Below, in pieces: positions 52,014 to 61,284 of a stretch of DNA of 64,000 bases. Source of the DNA: CAZSMK01 sp964608095 (GTDB lineage Bacteria; Sumerlaeota; Sumerlaeia; MWCT01; JAGHBZ01); the NCBI GenBank assembly GCA_964608095.1, contig CAZSMK010000044.1, positions 22,109-86,108 of the forward strand, in the 5' to 3' direction. A model generated the notes under the pieces. That model saw nothing but the letters and a program-made list of their open reading frames with translations. It did not search any database and was not told the DNA's origin. Made by a program: the position numbers and the translations under genes. The first letter of the stretch is position 1; every line of letters starts with the position of its first letter.

Positions 52014-53180
52014 TTATCCTGTTCCTCTGATGAGTGTATAGTACAAGGTCTCGATTTCAGAGACAAACCGTTCCGGAGTAAAGAACTCCTTACACTTTTT
52101 CAAACCGTGTTGGGCGAATTGAGTGCGTAAGTCGGTAGAATTAATAAACCGAAGCACCGCATCGGCAAGTTCTTTTATATTGCCCGGTTCCACAAGAAAC
52201 GCGGTTTCGTCGTGGGTAACGAGTTCGGGGATGCCGCCAACGGCAGAGGCGACAACGGGTACACCGGAGGCCATATATTCGAGTGTAATTCTGCTGGACG
52301 CTTCAGAGCCGAGCGATGCGACCACGCCAATATCAAGCGAGGCAAGAAGTTCAGGTATACGCTCTGATTCGTCGATAATGACCACAGATTGGCTGATACC
52401 GAGTTGGTGAGCAATGCGTTCAAATTTTGGTTTCTTTCTCCGAGCGCCACGCCCCGCCAGAAGAAACTTCACCTTTCCATTCAAATCCGTGGTATGCAGA
52501 ATCCTTTGTGCCGCCTGCAGGAACTGCATCTGTCCTTTTATGCCCTGGAATCGTGCCACAAGACCGACGAGAAGTTCATCGGAGCCGACACCCCACTGCT
52601 CACGAAGTTTTTCGTTTCTCTTTTCCGGGTTGAACATGGCAGTATCCACCGCGGCATAAATCACCGGCGTATGTTCCATTGTGAAATAGTCGGTAAGCGA
52701 CCCAAGACTTTCACGCGCCTTGTTACTCACGCTGATTACGGCATCCGTGTTCTTCTTGTAGAGCCATTGATTGAAGATATGCTGTTTGAGTGGAATGACG
52801 ACATGGCGGGTGCGGACGAGTGGCGGGGCGTTTCTTAACGCGCTCAATCCCGCCGCCGCTAACCAATGTTCCTTTCCACGATGAACGTGAACGATATCAA
52901 TATGTTCACGGGTGACGATACGCCTGATGGTAAGGGCATCGGTGACGTCATGAACGATATGAAATCTGCTGGAAAAATGCAGCGGTATAAGAGTGCAATA
53001 GTCGACGTCGCGTGCCCGTTTCTCGAGCTCCCATCCCCGGCGGCATACAAGCCATACCCGATGTCCTCGCTCCTTGAACTCGCGACACAACATCATAGTA
53101 TGTGCCGCCTCACCGATCCATTTTCTGCTGCTGTTCGCGATAAGAATGTTCAACGGTTTATGAGGCATCGACGTGTTCAT
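52014..53180 (-). CDS. GT4-family glycosyltransferase
   Basis: 388 residues, GT-B fold. The N-terminal domain opens with NILIANSSRKWIGEAAHTMM, the C-terminal donor domain has LVARFQGIKGQMQFLQAAQR and the GT4 signature SEASSRITLEYMASGVPVVA with GGIPELVTHDETAFLV. It transfers a sugar from a nucleotide donor to a lipid or glycan, probably in surface polysaccharide assembly. The start overlaps the preceding sigma54 activator gene by four bases (ATGA), so both are co-translated. Confidence 0.95.
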   Translation of the reverse strand: MNTSMPHKPLNILIANSSRKWIGEAAHTMMLCREFKERGHRVWLVCRRGWELEKRARDVDYCTLIPLHFSSRFHIVHDVTDALTIRRIVTREHIDIVHVHRGKEHWLAAAGLSALRNAPPLVRTRHVVIPLKQHIFNQWLYKKNTDAVISVSNKARESLGSLTDYFTMEHTPVIYAAVDTAMFNPEKRNEKLREQWGVGSDELLVGLVARFQGIKGQMQFLQAAQRILHTTDLNGKVKFLLAGRGARRKKPKFERIAHQLGISQSVVIIDESERIPELLASLDIGVVASLGSEASSRITLEYMASGVPVVASAVGGIPELVTHDETAFLVEPGNIKELADAVLRFINSTDLRTQFAQHGLKKCKEFFTPERFVSEIETLYYTLIRGTG

Positions 53181-54547
53181 GGCTTTTTCAGATTATACTT
53201 CTGAATCTTTCTCCATAGAGTAGTTCGATGAATACCCAGTGCGCGTGCGGTTTGTGCTATATTCCAATCGTTCTTCTCGAGTTCTGCTTTAATAAAAACA
53301 GACTCGACTTGTTTCAAGGGCTCTTCCTCTAATTTCGGGGAATCACCCGGTTGAAACGCACGGTTGCTAAGAAAATCCGGCAGGTGTTCGGTCTGAATTC
53401 GTCCACCCTGGCAGAGAACCATTGCGTGTTCCAGAATATTTTCGAGTTCCCTGATATTTCCCGGAAAGTCGTGTCTCATGAGGATTGCCATCACCTCATT
53501 GCTGACTCCGCTGACATGCTTCTCCATCTTCATATTCAATTTTTTGATAATATGGTCAACCAGCAGCGGAATATCCTCGCTTCGTTCTTTAAGAGAGGGC
53601 AGGGTAAGCGAGATGACGTTAAGCCGGTAAAATAAATCCTGGCGGAATGTACCTTGACGTATCAACTGATTAAGGTCCTGGTGCGTAGCGGCGAGGGTAC
53701 GGACATTGCTTTTATGTAGAGCAGTGCTCCCGAGTGGAGAGTATTCGTTGGTTTCCAGGAATCTGAGCAATTTGACCTGAAACGCGGGAGAGGTGTCGCC
53801 GATTTCGTCGAGAAAGAGCGTGCCGCCGTCCGCTGCCGCAATCTTGCCGGGTTTATCTTTATCCGCTCCTGTAAAGGCGCCCTTCATATACCCGAATAGT
53901 TCGGATTCGAGCAATGAATCGGGTAATGCACCGCAATTAATAGGAAGGAACGGTTTTTTTCGACGCGGACTCAAGTTGTGAATCGCACGGGCGAAAAGCT
54001 CCTTGCCTGACCCGCTCGGTCCCTGGATAAGGACAGTCGAGGAGCTTTCCGAAATATCGGGCAGAATAGAGAAGAGCCGCAAAATCTGGTGACTCTTGCT
54101 TATAATATCCTCGAAGGTGTAGCGGGCATCTATTTCTTTCCGAAGTTCCTCGAGCTGGCTGAGGTCGCGGAAGGTTTCTACGCCACCCACCATCTCACCT
54201 TCTTTGTTCTTGAGCAAGGCGGTGGAAATGGCGAGCGGGATTGTTCTCCCTTCGCGGTTAACGACGTCAATATGCTTATCGACAATGGGCGAACCGGTTT
54301 CCATAGTCTGGCGAAGCGCACAACGGTCGGGGCAAATGCTTGCACGGAACACACTCCGGCAGGGTTTACCGATAGCCTCTTCACGTGTGAATCCAAGGAT
54401 ATTCTCAGCCGCCCGGTTGATGGACGTGATCCTGAAATTCTTGTCAATGGTGAAGACGCCATCGGCGACGGAATCGAGAATGATTTCCAGAAAATCCTGC
54501 TGAGATGTGTCTGTTATCGGCCGTTTTTTATCTTTTTTTCGTGCCAT
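53177..54547 (-). CDS. Sigma54-dependent Fis-family transcriptional activator with PAS domain
   Basis: 456 residues. Residues 18-130 are a PAS sensor (ILDSVADGVFTIDKNFRITS) with a PAC end. The AAA+ domain at 145-385 has Walker A GPSGSGKE, the sigma54-contact loop GAFTGA (in YMKGAFTGADKDKPG) and Walker B LFLDEIGD. A Fis-type helix-turn-helix ends the protein (WNIAQTARALGIHRTTLW). It activates RNA polymerase-sigma54 on target promoters in response to a signal sensed by the PAS. First gene of the operon, with a strong sigma70 promoter about 20 bases upstream of its ATG. Confidence 0.97.
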   Translation of the reverse strand: MARKKDKKRPITDTSQQDFLEIILDSVADGVFTIDKNFRITSINRAAENILGFTREEAIGKPCRSVFRASICPDRCALRQTMETGSPIVDKHIDVVNREGRTIPLAISTALLKNKEGEMVGGVETFRDLSQLEELRKEIDARYTFEDIISKSHQILRLFSILPDISESSSTVLIQGPSGSGKELFARAIHNLSPRRKKPFLPINCGALPDSLLESELFGYMKGAFTGADKDKPGKIAAADGGTLFLDEIGDTSPAFQVKLLRFLETNEYSPLGSTALHKSNVRTLAATHQDLNQLIRQGTFRQDLFYRLNVISLTLPSLKERSEDIPLLVDHIIKKLNMKMEKHVSGVSNEVMAILMRHDFPGNIRELENILEHAMVLCQGGRIQTEHLPDFLSNRAFQPGDSPKLEEEPLKQVESVFIKAELEKNDWNIAQTARALGIHRTTLWRKIQKYNLKKP

Positions 54548-54573
54548 TTGAATACTTGATAAACTTAACGCCT

Positions 54574-54603
54574 ATTATATCCCGGTAAGCAAACACAGGT
54601 CAA
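54574..54603 (-). promoter_or_regulatory. Sigma70 promoter of the regulator-GT4 operon
   Basis: On the minus strand TTGACC (54598-54603, 5 of 6), 18 bases, TATAAT (54574-54579, perfect). The predicted start is near 54567, only about 20 bases before the first ATG (54547). Confidence 0.8.
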
Positions 54604-55272
54604 AGTATTCAAGAGCCCCAGATGAAGAAGAGGAGTCATTCGCGAAATTGGGAGAAGGGCTCCATACAAAACTCAGCAGGACATTGCGAATCTTCTTTAC
54701 CCCAAAAGATTAGCCTTTGAGCTGGATGTTGAGACACTATCAGGACGCTTTCAAAACTTGTTGCCCCAGCGAAAAAAAATGTAGGATAAGCCTCACCCCT
54801 TATCACTACAATCATACTCGCACTCGCACGCCTGAGCGTGCGCACTATCGCTATCGCTATCGTGTTTTTTTAAAAATTTCATTCAGGCCCGAACGACCCC
54901 CGGCAACAGTTCAAAACGAAAATCATTCCTGTGACCGAATACGTTGCATGTAGTAGTTTTTTTTCTTTTACGCATAAACCTTCGATATTATCAAAACCTA
55001 TCTTTAACGCAGAGGACACAAAGGGATACTGAGAACGCAGAGTTTTTTATCTCTGAATGTGGTTCTCTGCGAACCCGTCGTGCGGTTCTCTCTGCGAATT
55101 CTGCGTTGAATTAGGTATAAAGAAAATTCCGCCTATATCCACGGATTTTCAATTATTGCTGTCCCTATCCCTATCCCTATCGCTTCGCACGCCTGAGCGT
55201 GCGCGCACGCGGATGAGTGCGAGTGCGAGTACGAGTGCGAGAAGACTGTAGTCGGAGATTCGCCGTCGCGGA
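54604..55272. other. Non-coding region with short tandem repeats and shared 19-base hairpins
   Basis: Contains tandem hexamers CTATCG (54843-54862) and CTATCC (55163-55181), and GAGTGC-type repeats (55214-55242). The same 19-base hairpin CGCACGCCTGAGCGTGCGC stands beside each cluster (54825-54843 and 55186-55204). A half copy of the palindrome at 63.48 and 63.77 kb lies at 54886-54905. No gene seen. Confidence 0.75.
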
Positions 55273-55390
55273 TGAGAGATAGGCTATCCGTGAAATCGTT
55301 TTAGACTGCACAGGCGCGTCTACGCCTTGTATCGGCTTGAGACCTCACGCCATTCTCGCGAAGCGCTTGAAGAAGCGTATTCTGCTTCAC
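55273..55390. repeat. Diverged copy 3 of the MITE-like element
   Basis: Interior similarity to the element at 25766-25980 (GCGTCTRCG, CTTGTAT, then CTCGCGA and GTATTCTGCTTC against GTGTCTGCTTC) in the same order, with poor ends. It ends about 90 bases before the MarC start. Confidence 0.5.
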
Positions 55391-55480
55391 TTACTCCCTA
55401 TAGCAAACCATTCCAAAACGGTTCTATCCTTTTTTATTGATTGTAACCACGTTCCTGAACTAATAAGATGTCTATTATAC

Positions 55481-56068
55481 ATGAATACATTCTTGCATAA
55501 TTTTCTCTGGTGCTTCATTCCCATTTTTGTTGCAATCGATGTAATGGGTCTGATCCCTCTGTATGTAACGATGGTGCATGATTTTACGCGAGAGCAACGC
55601 CGGAAGATCATCGTTCATTCACTCGTAACCGCTTTTGCCGTAAGTATTATCTTCATCGTCCTTGGTAATGAAATCTTCCGTATCCTCTCGATAACGGTTG
55701 CGGACTTTCAGATAGCGGGAGGAATCGTGTTGCTGGTGCTGGGGATACTCGACCTTGTAACGGATGAGAAGAAACGTCGTCATCCTGCAGAAACCATGGG
55801 TGTGGTGCCCCTGGGTGTTCCCCTCATTGTCGGTCCCGCGGTATTATCCATCTCATTGTTATTACTTCAACAATATGGATTGCGTATAACTATCATTGCC
55901 CTGATTGCCAACTTTATCATCGTGGCGTTTGCATTTATCTATTCAATGACACTTCTGCGGGTACTCGGCAGGGGCGGAACAATGGCGGTGAGTAAGATTT
56001 TCACCTTGCTCCTGGTTGCCATCGCTGTCCGGATGATCCGCTCAGGCATTATAAAATCTTTGTCCTGA
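55481..56068 (+). CDS. MarC-family membrane protein
   Basis: 195 residues, typical length of the MarC/UPF0056 family. The start at 55481 is chosen because MNTFLHNFLWCFIPIFVAID opens the first membrane helix; a longer frame upstream lies in repeat DNA. Six hydrophobic segments are visible, with the conserved GVPLIVGPAVLSISL and ILDLVTDEKKRRH loop. Function of the family is not established; it is not a drug-efflux pump. The stop is followed 16 bases later by the tandem GNAT gene. Confidence 0.93.
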   Translation: MNTFLHNFLWCFIPIFVAIDVMGLIPLYVTMVHDFTREQRRKIIVHSLVTAFAVSIIFIVLGNEIFRILSITVADFQIAGGIVLLVLGILDLVTDEKKRRHPAETMGVVPLGVPLIVGPAVLSISLLLLQQYGLRITIIALIANFIIVAFAFIYSMTLLRVLGRGGTMAVSKIFTLLLVAIAVRMIRSGIIKSLS

Positions 56069-56083
56069 TTTCGAGGGTTTCCC

Positions 56084-56998
56084 ATGATTCGAACAATCGA
56101 TGAAAGAGATATTAAAGAGATTACAGAGGTGTGCAGGAAAGGGATGGAGTTCGACAGGTTTACGGAAGACCTTGTCTGGGAGAAAACTATTGCTGCACGA
56201 GATTTTAATCCGCAATTGGGTCTTGTCTACGAAGAGGAGGGGAAGGTAGTAGGCTTTGCGCAATCGGCTATGGGAAAGAGAAACAACCAGCCACATGGCT
56301 GGATCAGGTTATTGGTGGTAAACCCGGCATATCGCCGGCAAGGCGTAGGTAGGAGTCTTATCGAGGAGAGCGAGCAAAGACTTGGGTCTCTCGGCGTTTC
56401 CGCGGTCTCCATTATGGACTCGGTCCCCAATTATCTTACACCGGGATTGGATTTCCGTTATACGCCAGGCTATTGTTTTCTTGAGAAACAAGGATATGAA
56501 CGAATAGGATATAACATAGACCTGATCTGCGATGTGTTACCGGATAAATATCACGTTGACGACGCTATTGCCCGCCTGGACAAAGAGGGATTCATCATAA
56601 AGCGTGCGGCAAAGAACGAGCGTGGAAAAGTCATGGATTTTATCCGAAAAGATTTCACATCCTGGGAAGCCGAAGTGAGTGAGGCATTTTATAACGAACC
56701 AATTAGCCTGCATATATGCATTTATGAAAAAAAAGTTGTGGGTTTCTCTGCCTATGACACAAACAATAAGGGTACAGGATGGTTTGGCCCAATGGGTGTT
56801 ACACCGGTGACACGCGGCAAGGGCATAGGCGGGATTTTGTGCCAATTATGTTTGAGAGATATCGCCATGCAAGGGCATCGTACAAGCGTTATACCTTGGG
56901 TTGGTCCTGTCTATTTTTATTCACGCGTATGCGACGCCCGGCTTGACCGAATCTTCTGGGTATGGCACAAAAAATTAAACAAGAGGAGTAGTCTCTGA
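56084..56998 (+). CDS. Tandem GNAT N-acetyltransferase
   Basis: 304 residues with two GNAT folds: residues 1-150 have the acetyl-CoA loop RRQGVGRSLIEESEQRLGSL, and residues 165-295 a second one with TRGKGIGGILCQLCLRDI. The intermediate part (LDFRYTPGYCFLEKQGYERI) is the shared beta-bulge end of the first unit. MshD and other aminoglycoside-type enzymes have this arrangement, with one half often inactive. The substrate is not known; a 1-base stop-start overlap (TGATG) couples it with the zinc-ribbon gene. Confidence 0.92.
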   Translation: MIRTIDERDIKEITEVCRKGMEFDRFTEDLVWEKTIAARDFNPQLGLVYEEEGKVVGFAQSAMGKRNNQPHGWIRLLVVNPAYRRQGVGRSLIEESEQRLGSLGVSAVSIMDSVPNYLTPGLDFRYTPGYCFLEKQGYERIGYNIDLICDVLPDKYHVDDAIARLDKEGFIIKRAAKNERGKVMDFIRKDFTSWEAEVSEAFYNEPISLHICIYEKKVVGFSAYDTNNKGTGWFGPMGVTPVTRGKGIGGILCQLCLRDIAMQGHRTSVIPWVGPVYFYSRVCDARLDRIFWVWHKKLNKRSSL

Positions 56999-57315
56999 TG
57001 CCAAAGGATTACGATCGTCAATTACGTGCAAACGAATTTTCGCAAATTATCAAGGTTCACAACGACGCCCTTGAACGTATCCAGCGATTCAGAGAAGCCT
57101 ATCCTTATCTAATGGCACCGAACGTCTTTGAAACGCTGGAACACAACGTCAAGGAGAACGTCCAGATAATGTATCGGGAGCTTCAAAACATCCATCGCAA
57201 AGAAGGTCCCCATTATGAGAAAAAATACGTGTGTAAACGATGTCATCGTGTTTTTATGACATCGCTTCAGGACGGACTCTGCGATGAATGCCGTGCTCAA
57301 TTAGGTAAAGAATGA
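56998..57315 (+). CDS. Small zinc-ribbon hypothetical protein
   Basis: 105 residues. The N-terminal two-thirds is helical and charged (IIKVHNDALERIQRF, NVKENVQIMYRELQNIHRK). The C-terminus has four Cys in a ribbon, CKRCHRVFMT...LCDEC. It is coupled by overlaps to the GNAT (1 base) and the CapD-like gene (ATGA, 4 bases), so it is translated with them. I do not recognise the family; a nucleic-acid or protein binding role is a guess. Confidence 0.8.
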   Translation: MPKDYDRQLRANEFSQIIKVHNDALERIQRFREAYPYLMAPNVFETLEHNVKENVQIMYRELQNIHRKEGPHYEKKYVCKRCHRVFMTSLQDGLCDECRAQLGKE

Positions 57316-59192
57316 TCAATCTGCCCAGATGGAAGATAAACAGGCTTGTGCTGATATGCCTCGATGCACTGTTCATTACGCTCTCGTTGGGGCTCGCTTA
57401 CGAGTTGAGGTTCGACTTCAAGGTCCTGCCCGTATACAGGACTCAGTTCATTCATCTTATCCCATTTGTCATCCTCTTGCGGATAACGCTTTTCTGGATA
57501 TTTAACCTGTACCGCGGGATTCTGCGCTACGCCAGTATGAGCGAGTTGATCGCCATCGGCTTCTCCATTACGCTCGGAACCACTATCATCGCACTTTTTA
57601 ATATCCTGACTCGTTACATTCCGTATCTGGACGGCTTTCCCTTGAACGACCAGGGGACCTATCTTTTACGGATACCCTGGAGTGTCGTCATAATCGACGC
57701 AGCGCTCTCGATACTCCTTATTGGTGGCGCGCGTTTTTCCCGACGCATCATCCTGACTGCGGGGCAACGTCCGTGGCAAGGAGCGAGGCGCGTGCTTGTT
57801 GTAGGCGCGGGCGACCTTGGTGAATCGGTTGCACGTGAAATGTTGAAATCGCCCGAACGCGGGCTCCGACCTGTCGCCTTTATCGACGACGATCCCACCA
57901 AAACCGGTCGGCGTATCCACAATATCGAAGTTGCGGGTCAGGTGAAAGATATTCATCGGATAGTTGATCAGTTCAATATCGATGATGTCATCATCGCCTT
58001 TCCCAATCCCACGCCCAAAAAGGTCCAGGAGATAGTTGAGGAATGCAAAAAGACGACGGTTCACTTCAAGATAGTCCCCAGTATGCACGACGTAGTTGAG
58101 GGACGAGTAGCCATAAGCCAGCTCAGGCCCGTAGACGTCGAGGATCTGTTAGGGCGAGAAGCCATACGGCTGGAGCTGCCTCCTGAAAAGAATTACATAC
58201 AAGGACAAAGCGTTCTTATCACGGGCGCAGGGGGGTCGATTGGAAGCGAGATCTGTCGGCAAATAATGAATTATAATCCATCACGCTTAATCCTCTTCGG
58301 GAAGGGCGAGAACAGCATATACGAGATCGCCGCAGAATTGGGGTTCCGTTATAAACCGAACCATATTCACCCCGTAATCGGCGACATTCGCGATGCGGGC
58401 AAAATGGAACGCGTGTTCAGCACGTACAAGCCTGATATTATTTTTCATGCTGCGGCGCATAAACACGTCCCCTTCATGGAAATGGACCCTGAAGAGGCGA
58501 TAAAAAACAACGTCCTGGGCACCTACGAGGTTGCCCGTTGTGCCCATGAATATCACACCAACCTTTTTGTGCTCATATCCACGGATAAAGCAGTCAGACC
58601 CACATCCATCATGGGCGCATCAAAGAGACTTGCCGAGATGATAGTGTTCAGCCTCGGGCAAAAGTCCGCTACGACCTTTATTGCGGTCAGATTCGGTAAC
58701 GTGCTTGGCAGCCGGGGTTCAGTGGTACCGCTTTTCAAACGTCAGATAGAACGCGGCGGTCCCATAACCGTAACTCATCCTGATGTTGAACGCTATTTCA
58801 TGACCGTACCGGAAGCGGTCAGCCTTGTCATACAGAGCGGCGCATTCAAAGACACTGCGCAATTGTTCGTACTGGATATGGGAAATCCGGTGAAGATAGT
58901 GGAACTTGCCCATCAACTAATCACGCTTTACGGCTACAAACCGGAAGAAGATATTGAGATTCAATTCATCGGAATGCGCCCGGGTGAGAAAATCACCGAG
59001 GAGTTGCTCACCCAGCAGGAAGGATTGGTCAAGACGGATGTAGGTAAGATATTCGCCGCGAATCCGGAAATCCTGCCATGGGATACCGTAAAGTCCTATA
59101 TGGATAAATTGTTGGAAGCCGCCCGGAGAGGCGATCACAAGGCTATCCGGGAAATGTTGAAGGAAATCGTCCCTGATTATAACCCTGTGTGA
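57312..59192 (+). CDS. CapD/FlaA1-like membrane-bound nucleotide-sugar 4,6-dehydratase/epimerase
   Basis: 626 residues. The N-terminus (about 1-135) has four membrane helices (LVLICLDALFITLSLGLAYE and others). A Rossmann-like domain near 160-280 has VVGAGDLGESVAREML; the SDR domain from about 295 has TGAGGSIGSEICRQIMNYNP, the catalytic region LISTDKAVRPTSIMGASKRL (Met in place of Tyr before the active Lys, as in FlaA1/PglF-type dehydratases) and GSRGSVVPLFKRQIERGGPI. It converts UDP-GlcNAc or UDP-glucose to a 4-keto sugar for surface glycans. The flippase gene follows 26 bases later. Confidence 0.95.
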   Translation: MINLPRWKINRLVLICLDALFITLSLGLAYELRFDFKVLPVYRTQFIHLIPFVILLRITLFWIFNLYRGILRYASMSELIAIGFSITLGTTIIALFNILTRYIPYLDGFPLNDQGTYLLRIPWSVVIIDAALSILLIGGARFSRRIILTAGQRPWQGARRVLVVGAGDLGESVAREMLKSPERGLRPVAFIDDDPTKTGRRIHNIEVAGQVKDIHRIVDQFNIDDVIIAFPNPTPKKVQEIVEECKKTTVHFKIVPSMHDVVEGRVAISQLRPVDVEDLLGREAIRLELPPEKNYIQGQSVLITGAGGSIGSEICRQIMNYNPSRLILFGKGENSIYEIAAELGFRYKPNHIHPVIGDIRDAGKMERVFSTYKPDIIFHAAAHKHVPFMEMDPEEAIKNNVLGTYEVARCAHEYHTNLFVLISTDKAVRPTSIMGASKRLAEMIVFSLGQKSATTFIAVRFGNVLGSRGSVVPLFKRQIERGGPITVTHPDVERYFMTVPEAVSLVIQSGAFKDTAQLFVLDMGNPVKIVELAHQLITLYGYKPEEDIEIQFIGMRPGEKITEELLTQQEGLVKTDVGKIFAANPEILPWDTVKSYMDKLLEAARRGDHKAIREMLKEIVPDYNPV

Positions 59193-59217
59193 TTGCTTAT
59201 AAATATGGCGTATAATA

Positions 59218-60669
59218 ATGAACCAGGACACCCTTTTCATATCCCGGCTCAGCCGAAAATCCAAAATTGTCGTTATCGCAAAGGTATTCAATTTCCTCGG
59301 TCTTTTCGGCGCAGTGGTTATCCTTGCACGACTCTTCTCACCTGAGTTGTTCGGTCGTTACCAGCAGTGCTGGCTTTTAATCAATACGGTGGTGCCTATC
59401 CTGATACTCGGCGCACCGCACGGATTGAATTACCTGCTTCCCCGAGCGGACAACAATCGTGAGCGTGCCCTTTACTGCTGGCGGTTTTATCTTCTCATCA
59501 GTGCAGCTGGGCTGATTTTCTTTGTCACACTCTCTTTCTTCCCGCGATTACCCGCTTTGCTGCTTGGAAATTTTAGATTGGTACCCCTGGTCAGACCGGT
59601 GGCGCTTTTTATCCTCTTGTTGCTCCCCTCATATTGTCTCGAATCGCTTCTCATTATTAATGAACGACCGTGGTTCCTTCTCATAGTCAACGCCGTCTAT
59701 GCCGTTTTTTTCCTCTTAATACACCTAATTTCTGCAATGTGGGGGTCGCTCGAACAGATTTTTATGTTGCTCGCGTTCCTGGCATTCGTCAGAACCGTGC
59801 TTACTTTCACCCTCACATACCGCATCTATGGCGCTGTAGGAAACCTCAAAGAGGCGCTCCACCTGCCTTCACTGAAAACCCTAACGCTGTATGCAGGAAC
59901 TCTAAGTGCAATAGGAGTCGTTGACGTCGTTACGGTTCAGATCGATAAATATCTCGTTGCCTGGTTCTACAAAGGACAGGAACACATATTCGCCGTGTAC
60001 TCATTGGGAGCCTTTGAAATCCCTCTCGTTGGAATTGTTCTTGCCGCGGTGAGCGCCGTCATTATGCCGGAATTCTCACGACTGGTACGCGAAAACAAGT
60101 CAGCCCAAACTATCACGCTACTCAAGGCAACCGTTGAACGTGTGAACTTAATTCTCATGCCATTGTTTGTATTTCTGCTTTCTTGCGGGTTTGTGCTGAT
60201 TCCATTTCTCTTCGGCGAAGAATATCGTCCCTCCGTGATGGTGTTCTCGATCTACCTGTTCCTGATGCCCGGTAGAGTACTCCTTAACCATCCACTCCTT
60301 ATCGCCGCGGGACTTCAGAGGTTCGCCCTCTATGGACGCGTAATCGACCTTGTGCTGAACATCTTGCTTGCCCTGTTGCTTTTGCCTCTACTCGGCTATC
60401 TTGCACCCGCGGTATCGACCGTTATCGCTACATACGGTCACAAGTGGTTTCAAATAATTATTATCAAGAGATTTCTGTCGATATCGTGGCGGGAGCTTTA
60501 TCCATGGAGCCGTCTGTTCTCCTGGTTCGGGATTCTCATCGTTTTTGCTGTTGTCGAGGTGTTAGTTATAAATTTAGTGGTGTCACCGGCGATTCTGAGT
60601 CTCGCCCTCAGCAGCGTCCTTTTTGGATTAAGTGTGCTCATACTTTACAGAAAGTGGTATCGCCGATAA
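59218..60669 (+). CDS. Wzx-type oligosaccharide flippase
   Basis: 483 residues with about 12-14 membrane helices, arranged as in MOP/PST exporters. It opens with ISRLSRKSKIVVIAKVFNFL and has the helix-breaking GAPHGLNYLLPRAD loop typical of MATE-fold flippases. It moves undecaprenyl-linked oligosaccharide across the inner membrane. It directly follows the CapD-like gene and is followed 6 bases later by the B-box protein. Confidence 0.93.
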   Translation: MNQDTLFISRLSRKSKIVVIAKVFNFLGLFGAVVILARLFSPELFGRYQQCWLLINTVVPILILGAPHGLNYLLPRADNNRERALYCWRFYLLISAAGLIFFVTLSFFPRLPALLLGNFRLVPLVRPVALFILLLLPSYCLESLLIINERPWFLLIVNAVYAVFFLLIHLISAMWGSLEQIFMLLAFLAFVRTVLTFTLTYRIYGAVGNLKEALHLPSLKTLTLYAGTLSAIGVVDVVTVQIDKYLVAWFYKGQEHIFAVYSLGAFEIPLVGIVLAAVSAVIMPEFSRLVRENKSAQTITLLKATVERVNLILMPLFVFLLSCGFVLIPFLFGEEYRPSVMVFSIYLFLMPGRVLLNHPLLIAAGLQRFALYGRVIDLVLNILLALLLLPLLGYLAPAVSTVIATYGHKWFQIIIIKRFLSISWRELYPWSRLFSWFGILIVFAVVEVLVINLVVSPAILSLALSSVLFGLSVLILYRKWYRR

Positions 60670-60675
60670 GGAAGT

Positions 60676-61263
60676 ATGGACGAAAAAGCCGTATATTGCG
60701 ATTTTCATCCGGGAATCGAGGCACGATGGTATTGCACAGACTGCGGTCATTACCTGTGTGACGAGTGTGTCGAGAGCCGTCGTTTAAGCCGCCGATTTAC
60801 CGCACGAATCCATGCCGACCCTCGATGTCGGGGGAGGTGTATTCCTGTCGATCAGGCGCTCAAAACCGCTGCGCAATATAGAGACAGGAAATTGCCGGAA
60901 GAACACATAGAAGGCAAAGAGGCGACGACTCCTTCTTTCTACCTCTGGCGTCGAATTATGGGACAGAGTGCCGTTGCCGGCGCATTCTTGATTGTATACC
61001 TCTCCAAACCCCTCCTTTTACCTCTTTCCGATTTTCTCTACTTCATATTGATAGGTATGCTGCTTTACGGACTATGGTCGTGCAAAATGTGGGCGGCAAA
61101 GGTGACTTTGTGGGTTCTACTCTTTCAGACATTCTGCCTTGCCATCCAGGCCCGCGGCACGGACGAGGTGCATTTCTTTTTCTCTTGGTCCCCGGCTTTC
61201 ATAGCAAGTGCACTATGCCTGACCCTTTTTACCATTGCATTGCACGAGTTCCATAAGACATAA
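60676..61263 (+). CDS. B-box-like zinc finger membrane protein
   Basis: 195 residues. The N-terminus (8-32) has a B-box-like zinc-binding set, CDFHPGIEARWYCTDCGHYL with CDEC following, then a further RCRGRC. Three or four hydrophobic helices follow (AGAFLIVYLSKPLLLPLSDF; FILIGMLLYGLWSC; WVLLFQTFCLAI; PAFIASALCLTLFTIAL). The B-box in bacteria is uncommon; its role here is unknown. The start is 6 bases after the flippase stop. Confidence 0.82.
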   Translation: MDEKAVYCDFHPGIEARWYCTDCGHYLCDECVESRRLSRRFTARIHADPRCRGRCIPVDQALKTAAQYRDRKLPEEHIEGKEATTPSFYLWRRIMGQSAVAGAFLIVYLSKPLLLPLSDFLYFILIGMLLYGLWSCKMWAAKVTLWVLLFQTFCLAIQARGTDEVHFFFSWSPAFIASALCLTLFTIALHEFHKT

Positions 61264-61284
61264 TACATGATTAAATGAGAAAGA

